The position numbers and the translations under genes were made by a program. Below are positions 35,090-46,333 of a DNA stretch of 64,000 nucleotides, one piece after another. Each line of letters begins with the position of its first letter. The stretch's first letter is position 1. The notes beneath the pieces are model-generated. The model did not search any database. It worked only from the letters and a program-made list of their open reading frames with translations, and was not told the origin of the DNA. The DNA is from Agrostemma githago (lineage: Eukaryota; Streptophyta; Magnoliopsida; Caryophyllales; Caryophyllaceae): positions 46,451,978 through 46,515,977 of the forward strand of contig OY288241.1 of NCBI GenBank assembly GCA_958450325.1, in the 5' to 3' direction.

Positions 35090-36443
35090 ATGTTACATTT
35101 TTCAGGAATGTACCGTGGCAGTGGTCGTGGCACTTATTCCTCTAATAGAGGAAGGGGAAAGTATTCTCCTAAAAAGGAAGGCAATTCAGAACCTGGGCCA
35201 TGTAATATCCTAATCCAGCATGGAAGTAAAAAGCTTATAGCTAAAAATATTAATGATGAAATCATTAAGAAAGAAGATTTTGAAGAATTCCAACTTTGGA
35301 AACAAAAGGGACAAGATAAAATCTCTCCTTCATTTAGAAAGATAGTTAAAGAATCAATGGACGAAAAAGAAAAAATGGTTAAAAACCAAGAAGAAAGGAT
35401 TATACTCATTCTCAACATGTCCGATAAAAAACGGGAAAATCAGCCCTGGAGTCTATGTGAGAAATACCTCATGAAAAATAATTTTATGATGGAGTCATAT
35501 AAAAATAGAAATTTTTATGAAAATATACTTTCATCAAATGGTTGTAAAATCAATCATTTCACGGGTAATGACGCAGAAATTTATAACTTTTAAAAAATTA
35601 TTATTAGAGAGGTTATTACCATTGAAGAATGGGGAATCACTCCTTTTACCACGAAATCCTTAATTAACAAAGGATCTCGTATTGACTACAATTATTGGGA
35701 TTATATCCAAGCTTTCGATAAGACTTTTCTTTACGAGAATGATAAAAGAAGTCATACATGGTTTATAAAAATTAGCCAAGAAGTTATAACCGAAGTTATA
35801 CCGCCATGGTTAATAAAATGGTGGCAATTTTATGGAACTTCAGAGGAAATATTACCTCCAATATTTAAAGATCTTTATAATGAGTGGAAAGAAATTATAC
35901 CAAAGGCTCCGGAGGATAATATTCCTGGACTTATTCAAATGCAATTTTTTTATTGAATTTTCTATTCCTTGGATATGGAAATTCAGTCCAAAAACGGGTT
36001 ATACCCAGGAAAATTTATTCTGTCTAAAAAGAGAGTCATATTCTCGCTTCTGGGATACTATGCTCAGAGAAAATAAAGACACCAAGAAACTAAATTGTAG
36101 TCCTACCCTTGACCTTATCCAAGAAAAAATTGATAGTTATACTATCCTCTACCTTAATGATGAAGATAATCATTCAGATAGTGCTCCTTGTGAGTCCATG
36201 GATGTCCAGGACAAAACAGAAGAAGAGATTGTCCAATACTATTTAGCTTTAGCTCATAAAGCTATAGCTCAAAAGACTGATAATAATGATGCTAAATCAC
36301 AAAAGAGTGATGTTTCTATGGCAATGTCGATAACATCAACCAGCAAAAATAAATTTAATATTTTACAAGACGCTCAAGACCCAGAGGATAATATCGAGAA
36401 TGATACTCAGATTATTCAAGACTTGGCAAATAGTTTCAAGTGA
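35090..36443 (+). pseudogene. Pararetrovirus ORF3, copy C, nonsense and frameshift
   Basis: Broken twice relative to other copies. A C-to-A change at 35592 turns a Ser codon into TAA after 167 residues. The six-T run near 35945 has seven T (35945-35951), shifting the frame; the distal part is then open to 36443. The remaining sequence is close to the intact copies, so decay is recent. It carries the same Pro as copy B in LNCSPTLD. Confidence 0.9.
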
Positions 36444-37236
36444 TAATAAGAGCTATTAAAATTATAGTTAGGTACACTAACTTCATCTAATTGAAGTTAT
36501 AATGGAATAATGCACATTCCTACCTTTTGTGTTTCAAAAGACACAATTATGAAGAACTTTGAAAAAGGATGCAATTTTTGGAAGCATTGGTGAAGATGTT
36601 ACGTAAAGATGCTTTCCCAATATTGGTGTGTTCTATGGCACACTTGTTCCTTCCTTTAAAAGATGGGCTTTCAAAAGGCTTTCAATGTATTAATAAGTAC
36701 ATACACTGTTTTATATTCGTTGTTGTACTGTTAAATATTCGTTGTACTATTTTTATTTTGTTGTTTTCCCCCGCTCCTTGCTTATAAAAGGATGCGTTTT
36801 TATGCTTTGAAGGCAGACTCCTTCCTAGCCTTGTTAGTCTCTCTTTCAGTTGTAAAAAAATCTCCTATTATCAATAAAAGTTTACTAAGCGTTCTTCATC
36901 TTCTGACTACAAATTAAGTCTGTAAGTTATTTTAATTTTAATTTTTTAACTTTATTCTTATTTATTTATTGTTAGGATGAGCCTTATAGGCTAAATCCTT
37001 TGTTGAATTATGTCTTGACTTGATTAAACTAACTATTGGACCATGGTTAGGTCTTCAACTAACTGATTTTTATTACTTATCAACATAAATGAAGAGGGTT
37101 TAGTGAGGGTACATATTGTATTAAATTTAAACTGGCGTTAGGGACCTTTGAGGGAGGCACCGTTGCCATTTGCCTAGTAGGCGTCGGCTTTTGCTGTCCC
37201 CGGTTGGTTTAATTTGCCTATTCACAGTTTAAACTT

Positions 37237-37380
37237 AAACATAAAGCATGGCAAAGATATTAGCAAAGGCAATGCCTACTAGGCATTGGATCAATTAGAG
37301 CGGAATAATTTTCTGACTTAATATATTTTGTGGTAAAATGACCTTTCTATAAACCTGCTACAATTTATAAGTCAGTAAAG
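37237..37380. other. Patchwork insertion in the C/D leader
   Basis: Between the hairpin arm (...cagtttaaactta) and the resumed leader (atatattttgtgg) there are about 84 extra bases. They are built of short pieces found elsewhere in the viral genome, some inverted. A 23-base piece matches ORF2 antisense with one mismatch (as at 18454). caaaggcaatgcct is from ORF1, cctactaggca is leader antisense, atcaattagagcgg is protease antisense, and cggaataattttct is ORF2 antisense. Eighteen leader bases (cccaatcacttgtaatat) are lost just after, and a further short stretch is replaced. Confidence 0.85.
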
Positions 37381-37392
37381 ATCCGGCAGATG

Positions 37393-37406
37393 TGGTATCA
37401 GAGCCA
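37393..37406 (+). other. tRNA-Met primer-binding site, copy D
   Basis: TGGTATCAGAGCCA, intact although the leader immediately upstream is rearranged. Confidence 0.92.
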
Positions 37407-37460
37407 TGGACAGTAGGGAGTTTAAGATATGTTAAGTCATAATTCAACATTTTCTCAGTT

Positions 37461-38534
37461 ATGAGTAAATTCGTTAAACATGTCAGTTCGAGTAATAAAC
37501 ATGTTAAAAACAGTACCACCAAAGAGACCGATTTACCTCAAGATATGGAACTATTAAACAAATGGACTATTCCTAAAGTTAATACTAGGACCATTTATAA
37601 ATTAGGATGGTTTGAAAGAATAGGTTTAAAACAAGTAGTAAAAACGACTGAAGAATCTATTTCTTTAAATAATGATGAAATGCACATCCAATTATTAAAT
37701 AATTTTGATTTAGAACCTTATAGAAAATCTGATAATAAATTTATTCACATAGGATTAGTCCAAGTGGCTTTCAAACCTTTAACTCTTGAAGGATTACCAG
37801 AGAGCTTTATAGCAGCTCTAAGAGACGGTAGAAATTTAGATTTTGGGAAGTCAATCATGGGAGTAGTTAAGTCTAGCTTAGCTCATGGTCCAGTTTATTT
37901 TGATGTTTACCCAAATTTACAGTTATCTTTAACAGATACTAATATCCTTGATGCTTTGACATTAAATGTTAAAACTCATGGTTATAACTATGCTAAAGGA
38001 TCAGAGCTAATATGCATCTGCTATAGAATTTATTTTAAACCATTATACACATTAAATCCTCACTGCAGATTGACGGATAAGGATATAAATGAAACTATTG
38101 TTATCGAAACTAATTGTAATAGATCTAATATTACTACTAGACAATCTATTAAATGGGAAGAAATATCTTTTCCTGAAAATTGGACGATTACAAAGGCAAT
38201 GCCTCCACAACCTATTATGCAAACAAACTTATTTGATGTTAAACAAACTCCGGAAGGAGCTGTGACTTTAAATTTTGGTGACAACCATTTCAGACCAAGA
38301 AGTAGTACTTCTAGACTAACCAGATCTATTTCTAATAGGACTTTTATTTCAGCTCTAGACCATGATCTAGATGTTCCTACCCCATCTAGATTCTCAACTT
38401 CTCAAATAAGAGATGATGAAGTAATGGAAATTGATGAAGACATTTTACGACTTCATCCAGACAAAATTTTAAAAAGACAACCAAAAAAGGAGTCAGAGAC
38501 TATGTCTCAAATGAGTTTTAATTTTAATGATTAA
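37461..38534 (+). CDS. Pararetrovirus ORF1 movement protein, copy D
   Basis: 357 residues, intact, apparently the consensus protein of the array. A silent A in the CTAACC context near 38319 is shared with A and F, while C and E have G. Confidence 0.88.
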   Translation: MSKFVKHVSSSNKHVKNSTTKETDLPQDMELLNKWTIPKVNTRTIYKLGWFERIGLKQVVKTTEESISLNNDEMHIQLLNNFDLEPYRKSDNKFIHIGLVQVAFKPLTLEGLPESFIAALRDGRNLDFGKSIMGVVKSSLAHGPVYFDVYPNLQLSLTDTNILDALTLNVKTHGYNYAKGSELICICYRIYFKPLYTLNPHCRLTDKDINETIVIETNCNRSNITTRQSIKWEEISFPENWTITKAMPPQPIMQTNLFDVKQTPEGAVTLNFGDNHFRPRSSTSRLTRSISNRTFISALDHDLDVPTPSRFSTSQIRDDEVMEIDEDILRLHPDKILKRQPKKESETMSQMSFNFND

Positions 38535-41500
38535 TACACCTTTATTGGACTTTACTTCTGGTTCAGAAATCAGAAAAATAATTAGTAATGAATTCCATTC
38601 TCTTATATGGGAGAAATTTAGAGATTGGTTTTTTTCATAATTTTAATAATTGCCAACAACAAATTCTTCAAGACGAATTTTATGATTTTTGTATTTTAAA
38701 AAATGAAATCATACATTTTGTTCCTTGGTATTGTGCTACTTATTTATCTAATTATTTATCAGTTCTTGAAAGAAATTTCAAACTTTTAAATGGTGAAGAT
38801 CTCAAAGGAGTTTACCCCCCTTTACAATCCTTTAAACTAGATGGGTGCGGCTATATAGCTCTTTCAAAAATATTTGAAAATGATGTTGCTATAATTACTA
38901 CTAATCATCTTAATAGCTTGATCCAACAGAATAATTATGCCAATCTTTACTTAAAAATTCTTGGTGACCATATTGCGGATTTACATAAAAAAACTGACAA
39001 AGTCATTAATCTAATTAATAATCTTGTTCAGGATAAAATAGAAAAATTTAAACCTTCATTTTCAAGAATTCCGAATATTCAAACTAATATCCATGATCCA
39101 CCTGAAATTAAGAATTTTAAATTCAAAACAGATCAAGAAAAAGAATTGACTGAAAAATTAATCAGTACTTTGGCTGATAAAGTTGCTAGTCTCAGTATTA
39201 AGACCCTGGATGATGAGTTAAATCCAGAAAATGATGACAATATTAATGTTATCAGAAAGAATAAATGGTTTGATAAACCAATCAATACTCTTTATTATAA
39301 CACTAGACCTTCGCCGATGGATCTTCTTCATGAAGAACAAGAATATCATATTAATAACAGTTACAGTGGAACCCATATTTATGAATGGAATATAGATTGT
39401 TATTCTGAAAAACAAATTCATAACCATGTGCATAGAATGCTTATGTATTCTACTATTTGTAAGAATGCTAATAATGATGATACCACTGTTGCTAAAATGA
39501 TAGTAGCAGGTTTCACTGGCCAACTAAAAGGTTGGTGGGACAACTACTTATTTGAAGAAGAGAAACTTGGTATATATAATACTGTTAAAATTGAGAATGG
39601 TGTTACTTCTCACCAAGCTGTTTATACTTTAGTTATAAATATTGTTGATCATTTTACAGGTCAATATGCTAATAATCAAGAGTCTACTAGGACTCTATTA
39701 CAAAATCAAAGATGTAAAACTTTAACTGAATTTAGGTGGTATAAAGACACATTTCTTAGTAGAGTTATGTTATTGCCTGAGACTAATAGTCCTCATTGGA
39801 AGGCCAAATTTATTGACGGTCTACCTCATTTATTTGCCGAAAGGGTTAGAAAAACTCTTAGAGAGAATAGAGCCTCTATTCACTATGATGATTACAATTA
39901 TGGTCAACTAATAAAAGTTTGTACCCAAGAAGGTTTAAACCTTTGTAATGAGATAAAACTGAACCAACAATTGAAAAATCAAAATTTAGTGGAAAAACAT
40001 CAACTAGGTGAATTTTGTGAACAATTTGGTATGGATATGACTTCTTCTTCTAAAAAGAAGAGGAATAATAACATAAACGATAATTACCATAGATACAAAA
40101 AAAGGAAGTATTCTAGAAAAAATCTAGAGGGGAAATCCCAAAGGAAGTTTCAGAGGCAACAGTATAAAAAGAATTACAAAAAAGATTATAACGCTTCTAA
40201 GCAAATAAGATGCTTTAAGTGCAATAAAAAGGGTCACATGGCAAATAATTGCTGGACTCAAAAACAAATTAATAATTTGGAGATTGATGACGATCTTAAA
40301 GATAAGTTGTCAAAATTATTTTTAGACAATATGGATTCTAATAGTGAAACTGAAGGAAGTCTAAGTAATTCTAGTAATGATAATATCAAAATCATTGATA
40401 ATGATTTAGAAAATTATTCCGAATCCTCCAGTTCAGAATGCACACCGTGTGGTATGGGAAAATCTTGTAAGAATCCTAATAAGGATGAATTTTATAATTT
40501 AATATCTCAATTCCAAGAGAATCATATTAATGTCCTTGATAATGATCAATGGATAGATTTGTTAAAAACAATCCAAGACCCCGAAATACGGTCTAAAGTT
40601 ATTGAAAATATTCCCAGTACTTCCAAAAGTACGAATAAATACAAAAACGATGATATCGTCACTGATAAAAACCCATATACCATGTCCGAAGTTTATAAAC
40701 TTCTCCAAAATAAAAGGAAACACTCAAATCCTACTTCCTTACATGACATTTTAAAAGAAATGGAGACTTTAAAATCTGAGATAAAAGATTTAAAATTTCA
40801 AAATAAACATAATGACACAAGAATTTCCAATTTAGAAACTCTAGTTATTTTCCAAGAAGAACTTTCTAAAAATAATAACATCATTAATAATGATGATGAT
40901 GATGTTTCTTTTCTAAAAAATTGTCAAAACATGAATAACAATCAACCCACTAATATAAGGGAGGATAAATTCCCTAATGAATCTAATACGGCTAGTAAAT
41001 TTCTTCAAACATTAGAAATTGTTACAGGCCAAAAATGGTATGTAAAAGTCTTACTTAGAATTGATGATCGATATTTTAAAGAATTTACCGCTCTAATTGA
41101 TACTGGAGCTGATTTAAATGTTATACAAGAAGGATTAATTCCTACCAGATATTTTGAAAAAACTACTCACACTTTATCTCAAGCAGGTGGAGATAAACTT
41201 GATATCCAGTTTAAACTTCCAAAAGCGTACATTTGTGTTAATGATACTTGTATCCCCTTGAGTTTCTTACTTGTTAAAAATAAACTTTCAACTCCGATCA
41301 TACTTGGAACACCCTTTATTAATAAAATTTATCCTTTTCAAAGTGTAGATAAAAATAGGTTAATAGCAACCTATAAAGACAAAACTATTATTTTCAATTT
41401 TATAATGAAACCTTTTGTTAAAACTATACATGAAATGTATAACCAAATATCTTTAAAAGAGAATCAATTAGGGTTTTTAAAGCACGAAGTTAATATTTTA

Positions 41501-42955
41501 ACTATGAATGAAAAACTTAGTAACCCTAAGCTTAAAACAAAGATTTCAGAAATTGAAAATCAATTTTCATTAGATATTTGTAATGACCACCCAAATGCTT
41601 TTTGGAGTAGGAAAAAACATATTGTTGACCTTCTTTACGAAGAAGGTTTTAAGGATGAAAATATTCCTACAAAGGCAAGACCTTGTCAAATGAATTCTGA
41701 ATATTTGACTTTTTGCAAAAAAGAAATAAATTCTCTTATAGAGAAAAAACTTATAGGACCATCTAAATCCCCATGGTCTTGTACAGCTTTTTATGTCAAT
41801 AAAAATGCTGAGAAGGAACGAGGTGTTCCTAGATTAGTCATTAACTATAAACCTCTAAACAAAGTTTTAAAATGGATTAGGTATCCTATACCTAATAAAA
41901 AAGATTTACTGGATCGTTTATATGATGCAATCACATTTTCTAAATTTGATTTAAAATCTGGTTATTGGCAGATTCAAATTAACCCAGCAGATAGATATAA
42001 AACTGCTTTTAATGTTCCATTTGGTCAATATGAATGGCATGTTATGCCATTTGGATTAAAAAATGCCCCTTCGGAATTTCAAAAAATTATGAACGATATT
42101 TTTAATGACTATATCAATTTTATTATTGTTTATATCGATGATATTCTAGTATTTTCTAAAACCATAGAAGAACATTTTAAACACCTTAACATTTTTAAAA
42201 AAATTGTAATTTCAAACGGTTTAGTTATATCCAAGCCTAAAATGAATTTATTCCAAACCAAAATTAGGTTTTTGGGTCATAATATTGAAAAAGGAAAGAT
42301 CATTCCTATAAATAGAAGTATTGAGTTTGGGTCAAAATTTCCAGATGAGATTACGGATAAAACTCAACTTCAAAGATTTTTAGGAAGTTTGAACTATATT
42401 TCCCCTTATTATGCTGATCTAGCAAAAGATACAGCCATCCTTTATGATAGATTAAAAAAGAATCCCGGTGCATGGTCTAAAGATCATACTATTGCTGTCA
42501 GAAAAAATAAAAACAAAGTAATATCTTTGCCATGCCTTATGCTAGCAAATCCGTTTTGGGATAAAATTGTTGAAACTGATGCTTCAGACATTGGTTATGG
42601 AGGAATTCTTAAACAAGTTAATCCCACGGATAAAAAGGAATATTTGGTCAGATTCTATTCCGGAAAATGGAATTCTGCTCAATCTAATTATGCGACTGTT
42701 GCAAAAGAAGTTCTTGCAATAGTTAGATGCGTGTTAAAATTTCAAAATGATTTATATAATCAAAAATTTATAATCAGAACTGATTGCAGCTCCGCAAAAT
42801 TTATGTTTCAAAAAGATTTTAAGCATGATGTTTCGAAACAAATGTTTGCCAGATGGCAAGCACATTTAGCCCCTTTTGATTTTGATATTTTTTATAAAAA
42901 AGGTACTGAAAATCATCTCCCAGATTTTTTAACAAGGGAGTATTTATCTGTTTAA
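38527..42955 (+). pseudogene. Pararetrovirus ORF2, copy D, early frameshift
   Basis: The authentic ATG at 38527 reads about 37 codons, meets seven T at 38629-38635 instead of six, and stops at 38638-38640. An out-of-frame ATG at 38588 lies in the shifted frame and opens 1455 residues to the normal stop. An N-terminally altered but otherwise complete polyprotein is therefore theoretically available. Downstream motifs are intact. Private changes include Thr in AITFSKFD, Ile in DYINFII and Asn in RKNKNK. Confidence 0.88.
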
Positions 42956-44308
42956 ATGTTACATTTTTCAGGAATGTACCGTGGCAGTGGTCGTGGCACT
43001 TATTCCTCTAATAGAGGAAGGGGAAAGTATTCTCCTAAAAAGGAAGGCAATTCAGAACCTGGGCCATGTAATATCCTAATCCAGCATGAAAGTAAAAAGC
43101 TTATAGCTAAAAATATTAATGATGAAATCATTAAGAAAGAAGATTTTGAAGAATTCCAACTTTGGAAACAAAAGGGACAAGATAAAATCTCTCCTTCATT
43201 TAGAAAGATAGTTAAAGAATCAATGGACGAAAAAGAAAAAATGGTTAAAAACCAAGAAGAAAGGATTATACTCATTCTCAACATGTCCGATAAAAAACGG
43301 GAAAATCAGCCCTGGAGTCTATGTGAGAAATACCTCATGAAAAATAATTTTATGATGGAGTCATATAAAAATAGAAATTTTTATGAAAATATACTTTCAT
43401 CAAATGGTTGTGAAATCAATCATTTCACGGGTAATGACGCAGAAATTTATAACTTTTCAAAAATTATTATTAGAGAGGTTATTACCATTGAAGAATGGGG
43501 AATCACTCCTTTTACCACGAAATCCTTAATTAACAAAGGATCTCGTATTGACTACAATTATTGGGATTATATCCAAGCTTTCGATAAGACTTTTCTTTAC
43601 GAGAATGATAAAAGAAGTCATACATGGTTTATAAAAATTAGCCAAGAAGTTATAACCGAAGTTATACCGCCATGGTTAATAAAATGGTGGCAATTTTATG
43701 GAACTTCAGAGGAAATATTACCTCCAATATTTAAAGATCTTTATAATGAGTGGAAAGAAATTATACCAAAGGCTCCGGAGGATAATATTCCTGGACTTAT
43801 TCAAATGCAATTTTTTATTGAATTTTCTATTCCTTGGATATGGAAATTCAGTCCAAAAACGGGTTATACCCAGGAAAATTTATTCTGTCTAAAAAGAGAG
43901 TCATATTCTCGCTTCTGGGATACTATGCTCAGAGAAAATAAAGACACCAAGAAACTAAATTGTAGTTCTACCCTTGACCTTATCCAAGAAAAAATTGATA
44001 GTTATACTATCCTCTACCTTAATGATGAAGATAATCATTCAGATAGTGCTCCTTGTGAGTCCATGGATGTCCAGGACAAAACAGAAGAAGAGATTGTCCA
44101 ATACTATTTAGCTTTAGCTCATAAAGCTATAGCTCAAAAGACTGATAATAATGATGCTAAATCACAAAAGAGTGATGTTTCTATGGCAATGTCGATAACA
44201 TCAACCAGCAAAAATAAATTTAATATTTTACAAGACGCTCAAGACCCAGAGGATAATATCGAGAATGATACTCAGATTATTCAAGACTTGGCAAATAGTT
44301 TCAAGTGA
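42956..44308 (+). CDS. Pararetrovirus ORF3 protein, copy D
   Basis: 450 residues, intact. Glu replaces Gly at IQHESKK near residue 45. Ser is present in LNCSSTLD, as in A, E and F. Confidence 0.85.
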   Translation: MLHFSGMYRGSGRGTYSSNRGRGKYSPKKEGNSEPGPCNILIQHESKKLIAKNINDEIIKKEDFEEFQLWKQKGQDKISPSFRKIVKESMDEKEKMVKNQEERIILILNMSDKKRENQPWSLCEKYLMKNNFMMESYKNRNFYENILSSNGCEINHFTGNDAEIYNFSKIIIREVITIEEWGITPFTTKSLINKGSRIDYNYWDYIQAFDKTFLYENDKRSHTWFIKISQEVITEVIPPWLIKWWQFYGTSEEILPPIFKDLYNEWKEIIPKAPEDNIPGLIQMQFFIEFSIPWIWKFSPKTGYTQENLFCLKRESYSRFWDTMLRENKDTKKLNCSSTLDLIQEKIDSYTILYLNDEDNHSDSAPCESMDVQDKTEEEIVQYYLALAHKAIAQKTDNNDAKSQKSDVSMAMSITSTSKNKFNILQDAQDPEDNIENDTQIIQDLANSFK

Positions 44309-45259
44309 TAATAAGAGCTATTAAAATTATAGTTAGGTACACTAACTTCATCTAATTGAAGTTATAATGGAATAATGCACATTCCTACCTTTTGTGTTTC
44401 AAAAGACACAATTATGAAGAACTTTGAAAAAGGATGCAATTTTTGGAAGCATTGGTGAAGATGTTACGTAAAGATGCTTTCCCAATATTGGTGTGTTCTA
44501 TGGCACACTTGTTCCTTCCTTTAAAAGATGGGCTTTCAAAAGGCTTTCAATGTATTAATAAGTACATACACTGTTTTATATTCGTTGTTGTACTGTTAAA
44601 TATTCGTTGTACTATTTTTATTTCGTTGTTTTCCCCCGCTCCTTGCTTATAAAAGGATGCGTTTTTATGCTTTGAAGGCAGACTCCTTCCTAGCCTTGTT
44701 AGTCTCTCTTTCAGTTGTAAAAAAATCTCCTATTATCAATAAAAGTTTACTAAGCGTTCTTCATCTTCTGACTACAAATTAAGTCTGTAAGTTATTTTAA
44801 TTTTAATTTTTTAACTTTATTCTTATTTATTTATTGTTAGGATGAGCCTTATAGGCTAAATCCTTTGTTGAATTATGTCTTGACTTGATTAAACTAACTA
44901 TTGGACCATGGTTAGGTCTTCAACTAACTGGTTTTTATTACTTATCAACATAAATGAAGAGGGTTTAGTGAGGGTACATATTGTATTAAATTTAAACTGG
45001 CGTTAGGGACCTTTGAGGGAGGCACCGTTGCCATTTGCCTAGTAGGCGTCGGCTTTTGCTGTCCCCGGTTGGTTTAATTTGCCTATTCACAGTTTAAACT
45101 TAATATATTTTGTGGTAAAATCCCAATCACTTGTAATATGACCTTTCTTAGTTTATTTTATGTTTATAAGTCAGTAAAGATCCGGCAGATGTGGTATCAG
45201 AGCCATGGACAGTAGGGAGTTTAAGATATGTTAAGTCATAATTCAACATTTTCTCAGTT
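44309..45259 (+). promoter_or_regulatory. Intergenic region and leader, D to E
   Basis: TATA box at 44648-44654 and AATAAA at 44738-44743. The leader has canonical order and length. A T-to-C change upstream of the TATA (tttcgttg) is shared only with the E-to-F region. It drives copy E, one of the two protein-intact units. Confidence 0.82.
45192..45205 (+). other. tRNA-Met primer-binding site, copy E
   Basis: TGGTATCAGAGCCA, complementary to plant initiator tRNA-Met. Confidence 0.92.
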
Positions 45260-46333
45260 ATGAGTAAATTCGTTAAACATGTCAGTTCGAGTAATAAACA
45301 TGTTAAAAACAGTACCACCAAAGAGACCGATTTACCTCAAGATATGGAACTATTAAACAAATGGACTATTCCTAAAGTTAATACTAGGACCATTTATAAA
45401 TTAGGATGGTTTGAAAGAATAGGTTTAAAACAAGTAGTAAAAACGACTGAAGAATCTATTTCTTTAAATAATGATGAAATGCACATCCAATTATTAAATA
45501 ATTTTGATTTAGAACCTTATAGAAAATCTGATAATAAATTTATTCACATAGGATTAGTCCAAGTGGCTTTCAAACCTTTAACTCTTGAAGGATTACCAGA
45601 GAGCTTTATAGCAGCTCTAAGAGACGGTAGAAATTTAGATTTTGGGAAGTCAATCATGGGAGTAGTTAAGTCTAGCTTAGCTCATGGTCCAGTTTATTTT
45701 GATGTTTACCCAAATTTACAGTTATCTTTAACAGATACTAATATCCTTGATGCTTTGACATTAAATGTTAAAACTCATGGTTATAACTATGCTAAAGGAT
45801 CAGAGATAATATGCATCTGCTATAGAATTTATTTTAAACCATTATACACATTAAATCCTCACTGCAGATTGACGGATAAGGATATAAATGAAACTATTGT
45901 TATCGAAACTAATTGTAATAGATCTAATATTACTACTAGACAATCTATTAAATGGGAAGAAATATCTTTTCCTGAAAATTGGACGATTACAAAGGCAATG
46001 CCTCCACAACCTATTATGGAAACAAACTTATTTGATGTTAAACAAACTCCGGAAGGAGCTGTGAATTTAAATTTTGGTGACAACCATTTCAGACCAAGAA
46101 GTAGTACTTCTAGACTGACCAGATCTATTTCTAATAGGACTTTTATTTCAGCTCTAGACCATGATCTAGATGTTCCTACCCCATCTAGATTCTCAACTTC
46201 TCAAATAAGAGATGATGAAGTAATGGAAATTGATGAAGACATTTTACGACTTCATCCAGACAAAATTTTAAAAAGACAACCAAAAAAGGAGTCAGAGACT
46301 ATGTCTCAAATGAGTTTTAATTTTAATGATTAA
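45260..46333 (+). CDS. Pararetrovirus ORF1: 30K-type movement protein, copy E
   Basis: 357 residues. Residues ~80-240 resemble caulimovirid movement proteins of the 30K superfamily: GLVQVAFKPLTLEGLP, then the Asp of PVYFDVYPNLQLSLTD and a conserved THGYNY segment. The family binds nucleic acid and enlarges plasmodesmata for cell-to-cell spread. The C-terminal ~90 residues are Ser/Arg-rich then acidic, probably disordered. Private changes are Ile in SEIICICYR, Glu in IMETNLFD and Asn in AVNLNFGD. The start is the ATG 54 bases past the PBS. The gene overlaps ORF2 by 8 bases (ATGATTAA), suggesting coupled or reinitiating translation. In petuviruses this domain is fused to the polyprotein; here it is separate. 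Confidence 0.9.
   Translation: MSKFVKHVSSSNKHVKNSTTKETDLPQDMELLNKWTIPKVNTRTIYKLGWFERIGLKQVVKTTEESISLNNDEMHIQLLNNFDLEPYRKSDNKFIHIGLVQVAFKPLTLEGLPESFIAALRDGRNLDFGKSIMGVVKSSLAHGPVYFDVYPNLQLSLTDTNILDALTLNVKTHGYNYAKGSEIICICYRIYFKPLYTLNPHCRLTDKDINETIVIETNCNRSNITTRQSIKWEEISFPENWTITKAMPPQPIMETNLFDVKQTPEGAVNLNFGDNHFRPRSSTSRLTRSISNRTFISALDHDLDVPTPSRFSTSQIRDDEVMEIDEDILRLHPDKILKRQPKKESETMSQMSFNFND

Larger units (their letters stand above)
29528..37392 (+). mobile_element. Endogenous pararetrovirus copy C
   Basis: Plus-strand unit of 7,865 bases, about 66 longer than its neighbours because of a scrambled patch in its 3' leader (37237-37380). ORF1 and ORF2 are intact; ORF3 is broken. It shares an ORF2 His (NIHDPPE), Phe (LFEEEKLG) and Phe (DKFPNES) with copy D only. 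Confidence 0.94.
36444..37460 (+). promoter_or_regulatory. Intergenic region and leader, C to D, rearranged
   Basis: TATA box at 36783-36789 and AATAAA at 36873-36878 are intact, so the promoter may still work. Downstream, the leader between the hairpin 3' arm and the PBS is rearranged (see 37237-37380). The ORF1 ATG is at 37461. Confidence 0.8.
37393..45191 (+). mobile_element. Endogenous pararetrovirus copy D
   Basis: Plus-strand unit of 7,799 bases. ORF1 and ORF3 are intact; ORF2 is frameshifted near its start by a T-run expansion identical to that in copy F. Its intergenic region shares a T-to-C change with copy E. Confidence 0.94.
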
